This document shows, in pieces, positions 43,328 through 46,498 of a stretch of 46,498 nucleotides of DNA. The DNA lies in contig CAZWZF010000037.1 of NCBI GenBank assembly GCA_964638715.1, positions 1-46,498 of the forward strand, written 5' to 3'. The notes under the pieces are model-generated. The model saw nothing but the letters and a program-made list of their open reading frames with translations. It searched no databases and was not told the DNA's origin. The stretch is from JBAXQQ01 sp037131695. GTDB taxonomy: Bacteria; Armatimonadota; Hebobacteria; CAIYQO01. The position numbers and the translations under genes are program-made. Positions within the stretch are counted from its first letter, which is position 1, and each line of letters opens with the position of its first letter.

Positions 43328-44645
43328 TACGAATATCCTCCATATCAATTATTTTACCTTTCCCACTTCCAGCTATTTCTGGTGAATGAGTAGCAACAAT
43401 AACTTGAGCTGACGGATTCAACATTAATATTGATGGTATTATTTTTCTCTGCCATTCAATATGTAAAGATAATTCAGGTTCATCTGCTAAAAATATATAT
43501 GGTGTGTTTTCTTGTAGAAGAGCTTCTGTTAATATGATTAACAACTGTTTTTCTCCTGATGAAAGGTCAGATAATAAAATTTCCTTTGTCTCGATATTAA
43601 TTTGGAGGTCACCATTTTGAGATATTGATATTTGCTTATCACAAATAAATTTCTTAATTATTTCAATATATAAATCAATCAATTCAGATATCTGGTGTTT
43701 ATCTTCTTTTGCTTTTAAAGACTGGCGAATAATATGTTGAGTTCTTTTTAATAAGGATATTGGCATTACATCATTAGCTGTTAATGGTAATGAATCATCT
43801 AGTCTGATTTTTTGTAATTTAGCTATACTTTTATTTATAACCTTTGTATGGCTATTAATTTTTTTACCTATATTATCATCATAAACCCCTAATTCTCGGT
43901 ATGCAGTTATCAACTCTTCTTTTTCTGTTGTTAAAACACTGTTTAAATTATCCATAGAAAATAAATCAAAGTCTCTATTATATAATATTGACTTTAAAAC
44001 TTCTTTTTGAAGATTTGATGATATTTCATCATTTTTTTTAGCCAAGTTAAGTTGATAACTTTTAAGACGAACCATTAATTCATTAAGTCTTTGGTCAATA
44101 TGTGGAACAACAAATCCATTTCGATTCGTATAATTATAATCTTCTTCAGAATAATCAAAAGTAATTCTATGAACTGTTAAGCTTGATATATTAATTAATA
44201 ATGAAATCCTTTTTTCTAACTCTTGGAAAGAAGCGCCTATTAATGCTCGCCTACGTGAATTTCGCATTAACATATCAATATCACGAAGATTCAAAACAAT
44301 GTCATACTTTTTATCTTTAGAGTCATCTAGGGTATAACTAATTAACTGGTCAGGCTTATCATCTATCAAAGACTTTACAACTGTTATTGTCTTTATGACA
44401 GAAATCATATCAGGATCAGCATTAGTTGCATCATCATAACTTTTTAGAAATATACTAATTTTTTTAAAATCAAGAATTAATAACGATTTAAGATCAACTT
44501 TTAATACAGCAGACAGCATATTAATAAAAGTAGTTTTGCCGGTTCCATTTTTTCCTATAAAAATATTAATATCAGGATTTACTCTAACATCTACTTTGTA
44601 TTTACCCCAAAACCCTTCGATTTCAACTTGAGATATTAAATACAT
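43320..44645 (-). CDS. ariA: ABC-type AAA ATPase, AriA-like
   Basis: A 441-residue ATPase of the OLD/ABC class. Walker A is GKNGTGKTT (31-39), an internal coiled-coil/insert region follows (about 180-300), the signature is LSSGEKQLLIILTEAL near 358, Walker B is FLADEPELSLH (~386), and the H-loop is VATHSPEI (~418). In PARIS, AriA is the ATPase scaffold that holds AriB and senses phage anti-restriction proteins. The paired DUF4435 gene directly downstream gives the same order. AAGGAG lies 6 bp before the ATG. Its start overlaps the stop of the upstream membrane-protein gene by 10 bp. Alternatives are the AbiL-type or another ATPase-TOPRIM pair. Confidence 0.78.
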   Translation of the reverse strand: MYLISQVEIEGFWGKYKVDVRVNPDINIFIGKNGTGKTTFINMLSAVLKVDLKSLLILDFKKISIFLKSYDDATNADPDMISVIKTITVVKSLIDDKPDQLISYTLDDSKDKKYDIVLNLRDIDMLMRNSRRRALIGASFQELEKRISLLINISSLTVHRITFDYSEEDYNYTNRNGFVVPHIDQRLNELMVRLKSYQLNLAKKNDEISSNLQKEVLKSILYNRDFDLFSMDNLNSVLTTEKEELITAYRELGVYDDNIGKKINSHTKVINKSIAKLQKIRLDDSLPLTANDVMPISLLKRTQHIIRQSLKAKEDKHQISELIDLYIEIIKKFICDKQISISQNGDLQINIETKEILLSDLSSGEKQLLIILTEALLQENTPYIFLADEPELSLHIEWQRKIIPSILMLNPSAQVIVATHSPEIAGSGKGKIIDMEDIRNV

Positions 44646-45277
44646 ATTAGTCTCCTTTTTGAATAATATAGTAATTTAGTTATATGATACTGGTATTTTG
44701 AATTTTTATCATATTTTCTAAGGACATTTATATTTAGGACTTGTTGTGATTTTTCATCTGCTATACTTATCAATCGAACTTCGTCATCAATATTTTTATA
44801 AAAATCTATATATTTAATCCAAACATAAAATGATTTGTCATAATCTAAAAATGAAAGTTGAATATTGATGTAGTAAGTAATTGTTTCACCAGGCATTAGT
44901 CCTTCATAATCGTTACTTGCGATATAATTTATTTTTAAATTTCGAAGATAAGTTTCTCTATCACATAGATAAACATTATGAGATATACATTCTCGCGGTG
45001 AACGTTTTGTGAGAAGTTTAAAACTGCTATTTCTTAATGGTTTTGATCCAATATTTCTCATTTTTAATTCAAACCATATTAAATTTGTTTTATTATCATG
45101 ATTTATAGGTGATATTTCTATAATCAATAAACTATTATCATGGTTTATAAGTTTATCATAGATAGCACGCATTTTTATAGTTTCTACTAAATAAAAATAA
45201 GTGATTACTGTTAAGATAATTGAAGATACTGCCATTATTATCCCATTATAGTGATTTATTAATTCAATATAACTCAT
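44636..45277 (-). CDS. Membrane-anchored protein, first gene of the ATPase-TOPRIM operon
   Basis: A 213-residue protein of unknown function. One N-terminal membrane span (about 12-31: GIIMAVSSIILTVITYFYLV) is followed by a short helix and a beta-rich region, with NIGSKPLRNSSFKLL and LMPGETITYYINIQLSF. This 'N-I-G ... P-G-E' strand pattern occurs in many single-span bacterial proteins whose soluble domain folds as a beta-sandwich. The soluble part is probably cytoplasmic because the segment after the span is charged, but orientation is uncertain. It overlaps the ATPase gene by 10 bp, so the three genes form one transcript. A third, membrane-bound component is not part of classical PARIS. Confidence 0.7.
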   Translation of the reverse strand: MSYIELINHYNGIIMAVSSIILTVITYFYLVETIKMRAIYDKLINHDNSLLIIEISPINHDNKTNLIWFELKMRNIGSKPLRNSSFKLLTKRSPRECISHNVYLCDRETYLRNLKINYIASNDYEGLMPGETITYYINIQLSFLDYDKSFYVWIKYIDFYKNIDDEVRLISIADEKSQQVLNINVLRKYDKNSKYQYHITKLLYYSKRRLICI

Positions 45278-45329
45278 TATTAGTACTCGTTTATAAATGT
45301 CTTAACCATGTTTATATTAGCATACAGTA

Positions 45330-45358
45330 AGTCTAATTAGCAACTAGTCTAATTAGCA
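45330..45358 (-). promoter_or_regulatory. Paired 13-bp direct repeats upstream of the defence operon
   Basis: AGTCTAATTAGCA occurs at 45330-45342 and again at 45346-45358, exactly 16 bp apart, 53-80 bp before the first gene. A TATAAA-like -10 on the minus strand lies at 45316-45311. Direct repeats at such spacing suggest a regulator-binding site. Confidence 0.45.
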
Positions 45359-45414
45359 TCAGTTTCTTAATATAAATTTCTTATGAAGAATAAGTGATTG
45401 TCATAATATAAATC

Positions 45415-45440
45415 AAGGATAATCATTTACGATTATCCTT
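45415..45440 (-). terminator. Hairpin between protease gene and defence operon
   Basis: Perfect 10-bp stem AAGGATAATC/GATTATCCTT with loop ATTTAC, 22 bp after the protease stop on the minus strand. The following DNA is AT-rich without a strong T-run, so termination is likely but not certain. Confidence 0.55.
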
Positions 45441-45462
45441 AATTTAATTTTCGAACTAACTT

Positions 45463-46443
45463 TTACTGCTTATACGCTACCGTATTGGTAATAGTTTTCA
45501 CTATTTTGCCATTTGCATCTAATTGGTCTACGATGATTGTCAACTCATCTGACGGGCCGCCTATCAACGGTGCTGCGGTTTTAATTGCATCGGTAGACCA
45601 TACACCTTTGTCATTCGCTACGACTGTATTTTTGTATAAAACACCTTTAATTTTGAACATGGCGTATACTACATAATTAACGATGATATTTACCTTGGTA
45701 CCTGCTGTGGCTTCACCGGCAATAACTATAGTATCACTGAATGTTCCTTTATCTGCTGGCAAAGTCATTGTAAACTCTTTATTCGTAATATTATTTGAAA
45801 GCTGTAATAATGGAATTATGTGATCAAGTAAAGTCGTTACATAAATTGAAGGAATTGCAAAATTTAAATTTTGTCCTTCTATAAAAGTTGATACGGCAAC
45901 CCCTATTACTTTACCAGTAGAATTTAATATCGGTCCCCCACTACTACCATGAGATATCGGAGCAGAAATTTGAATTAATGTATAATCATCGATTTTACGT
46001 ATACCACCGATTATACCTTCTGAAAACGTACCTTCTAAACCTAATGGATTTCCTATTGCATATACTTCATCTCCAACTTCAATTTTATTACTATCGCCAA
46101 TAATTAAAGAAGGACATTTTACAGACTTTACACTTAGTAAAACTAAGTCATGTATAGTATCTATACCAATAATACCATCTATTTCGTAAACAGGTGTCTG
46201 TCCAATTAACTTAAGATATCCTTTCTTTCCTCCTTCAATGACATGTATATTTGTAACAACAATATTATCTCGAATAAAAAAACCACTACCTAATGAAATT
46301 AACTGACCTTTGTCATCAGTTATAGTAATAAGTACGACTGATGGAAATGAAGCTTTTGCAATTTGTGTTGGGGTTTGAACTTGACAAATTGCAATATCCA
46401 TAACAAAACTTAAAATTATAACTATTATTATTTTCAAAATCAT
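45463..46443 (-). CDS. Secreted trypsin-like (DegP-type) serine protease
   Basis: A 326-residue exported S1C-type protease. N-terminal signal peptide (about 1-20: ILKIIIVIILSFVMDIAICQ). The catalytic triad is complete: H67 (VVTNIHVIEGG), D99 (DTIHDLVLL) and S168 in HGSSGGPI. The GNPLGLEGTFSEGIIGG segment is typical of DegP/HtrA. After residue ~215 there is no PDZ domain; instead a ~110-residue Ig-like domain begins (FSDTIVIAGEATAGTKVNIIVNY). The likely role is periplasmic or secreted protein quality control or processing. Its start is near the window edge, with GGAG close to the ATG. A hairpin separates it from the defence operon. Confidence 0.87.
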   Translation of the reverse strand: MILKIIIVIILSFVMDIAICQVQTPTQIAKASFPSVVLITITDDKGQLISLGSGFFIRDNIVVTNIHVIEGGKKGYLKLIGQTPVYEIDGIIGIDTIHDLVLLSVKSVKCPSLIIGDSNKIEVGDEVYAIGNPLGLEGTFSEGIIGGIRKIDDYTLIQISAPISHGSSGGPILNSTGKVIGVAVSTFIEGQNLNFAIPSIYVTTLLDHIIPLLQLSNNITNKEFTMTLPADKGTFSDTIVIAGEATAGTKVNIIVNYVVYAMFKIKGVLYKNTVVANDKGVWSTDAIKTAAPLIGGPSDELTIIVDQLDANGKIVKTITNTVAYKQ

Positions 46444-46498
46444 ACTCCAACCTAATATAAATGAGCAAAACTTTCAAATATCAACATAAGTATGATAT

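Noticed and set aside
45463..46443. Serine protease as a fourth gene of the defence operon
   Set aside because: A 185-bp gap with a hairpin terminator and a separate promoter region lies between, and the protease is exported while the ATPase and TOPRIM proteins are cytoplasmic.
1..46498. tRNA, rRNA or riboswitch genes
   Set aside because: I looked in the gaps for tRNA T-loop motifs and conserved RNA motifs and found none that I could support.

Overview
The window comes from a diderm (Gram-negative type) bacterium with AT-rich, repeat-rich intergenic DNA. The diderm call rests on a secretin/type IV pilus operon, a TolC-family outer-membrane protein, a lipoprotein and several Sec signal peptides. 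Carbohydrate genes (L-rhamnose isomerase and rhamnulose-1-phosphate aldolase, a GH38 mannosidase-like protein, an ADP-ribosylglycohydrolase-family protein) and long low-complexity envelope proteins are compatible with a glycan-degrading member of the PVC group, perhaps Lentisphaerota. That placement is inference: no rRNA, tRNA or phylogenetic marker other than enolase was found.

Layout. 1-1.1 kb: an IS200/RAYT-like transposase inside symmetric inverted flanks, then repeat DNA. 1.1-8.9 kb (minus strand): exported acetolactate decarboxylase, SPL-type radical SAM protein, AbiE type IV toxin-antitoxin pair, Phd/ParE-type toxin-antitoxin pair, a DUF4268 nuclease-like protein, an RlmD-type rRNA methyltransferase and enolase. 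9.2-11.2 kb (minus): a PD-(D/E)XK-DUF2075 helicase. 11.5-21.6 kb (plus): a six-gene type IV pilus / secretin operon (PilM, PilN, PilO-like, PilP-like, a secretin-like repeat protein, PilQ secretin) ending at a clear terminator. 21.7-23.9 kb: rhaA and rhaD. 23.9-24.5 kb: nested miniature elements. 24.5-26.2 kb (minus): small envelope proteins. 26.5-32.5 kb (plus): a large hybrid kinase and a REC-EAL c-di-GMP phosphodiesterase. 32.9-34.8 kb (minus): trxA-trxB and a membrane protein. 35-36.3 kb: TolC. 36.6-42.4 kb: an exported protein, the ADP-ribosylglycohydrolase-family protein and the divergent GH38-like protein. 42.5-45.3 kb (minus): a tightly overlapping three-gene operon with a membrane-anchored protein, an ABC-type AAA ATPase (AriA-like) and a DUF4435 TOPRIM protein (AriB-like), that is, a PARIS/AbiL-like defence system with an added membrane component. 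45.5-46.4 kb (minus): a secreted trypsin-like protease.

Three themes stand out. First, genome-defence genes are scattered among housekeeping genes: AbiE, Phd/ParE, the DUF4268 protein, the nuclease-helicase and the PARIS-like operon. Second, every protein of the pilus operon carries a long low-complexity or tandem-repeat segment, in two styles (Ala/Pro/Gly-rich and Tyr/Gly/Asn/Gln-rich). Third, the intergenic DNA is a layered set of palindromic mobile repeats: a 42-bp palindromic core in five copies, a MITE-like family ending in TTTTGCAA-type inverted repeats, and a 307-bp element inserted into one copy with a visible 8-bp target duplication.
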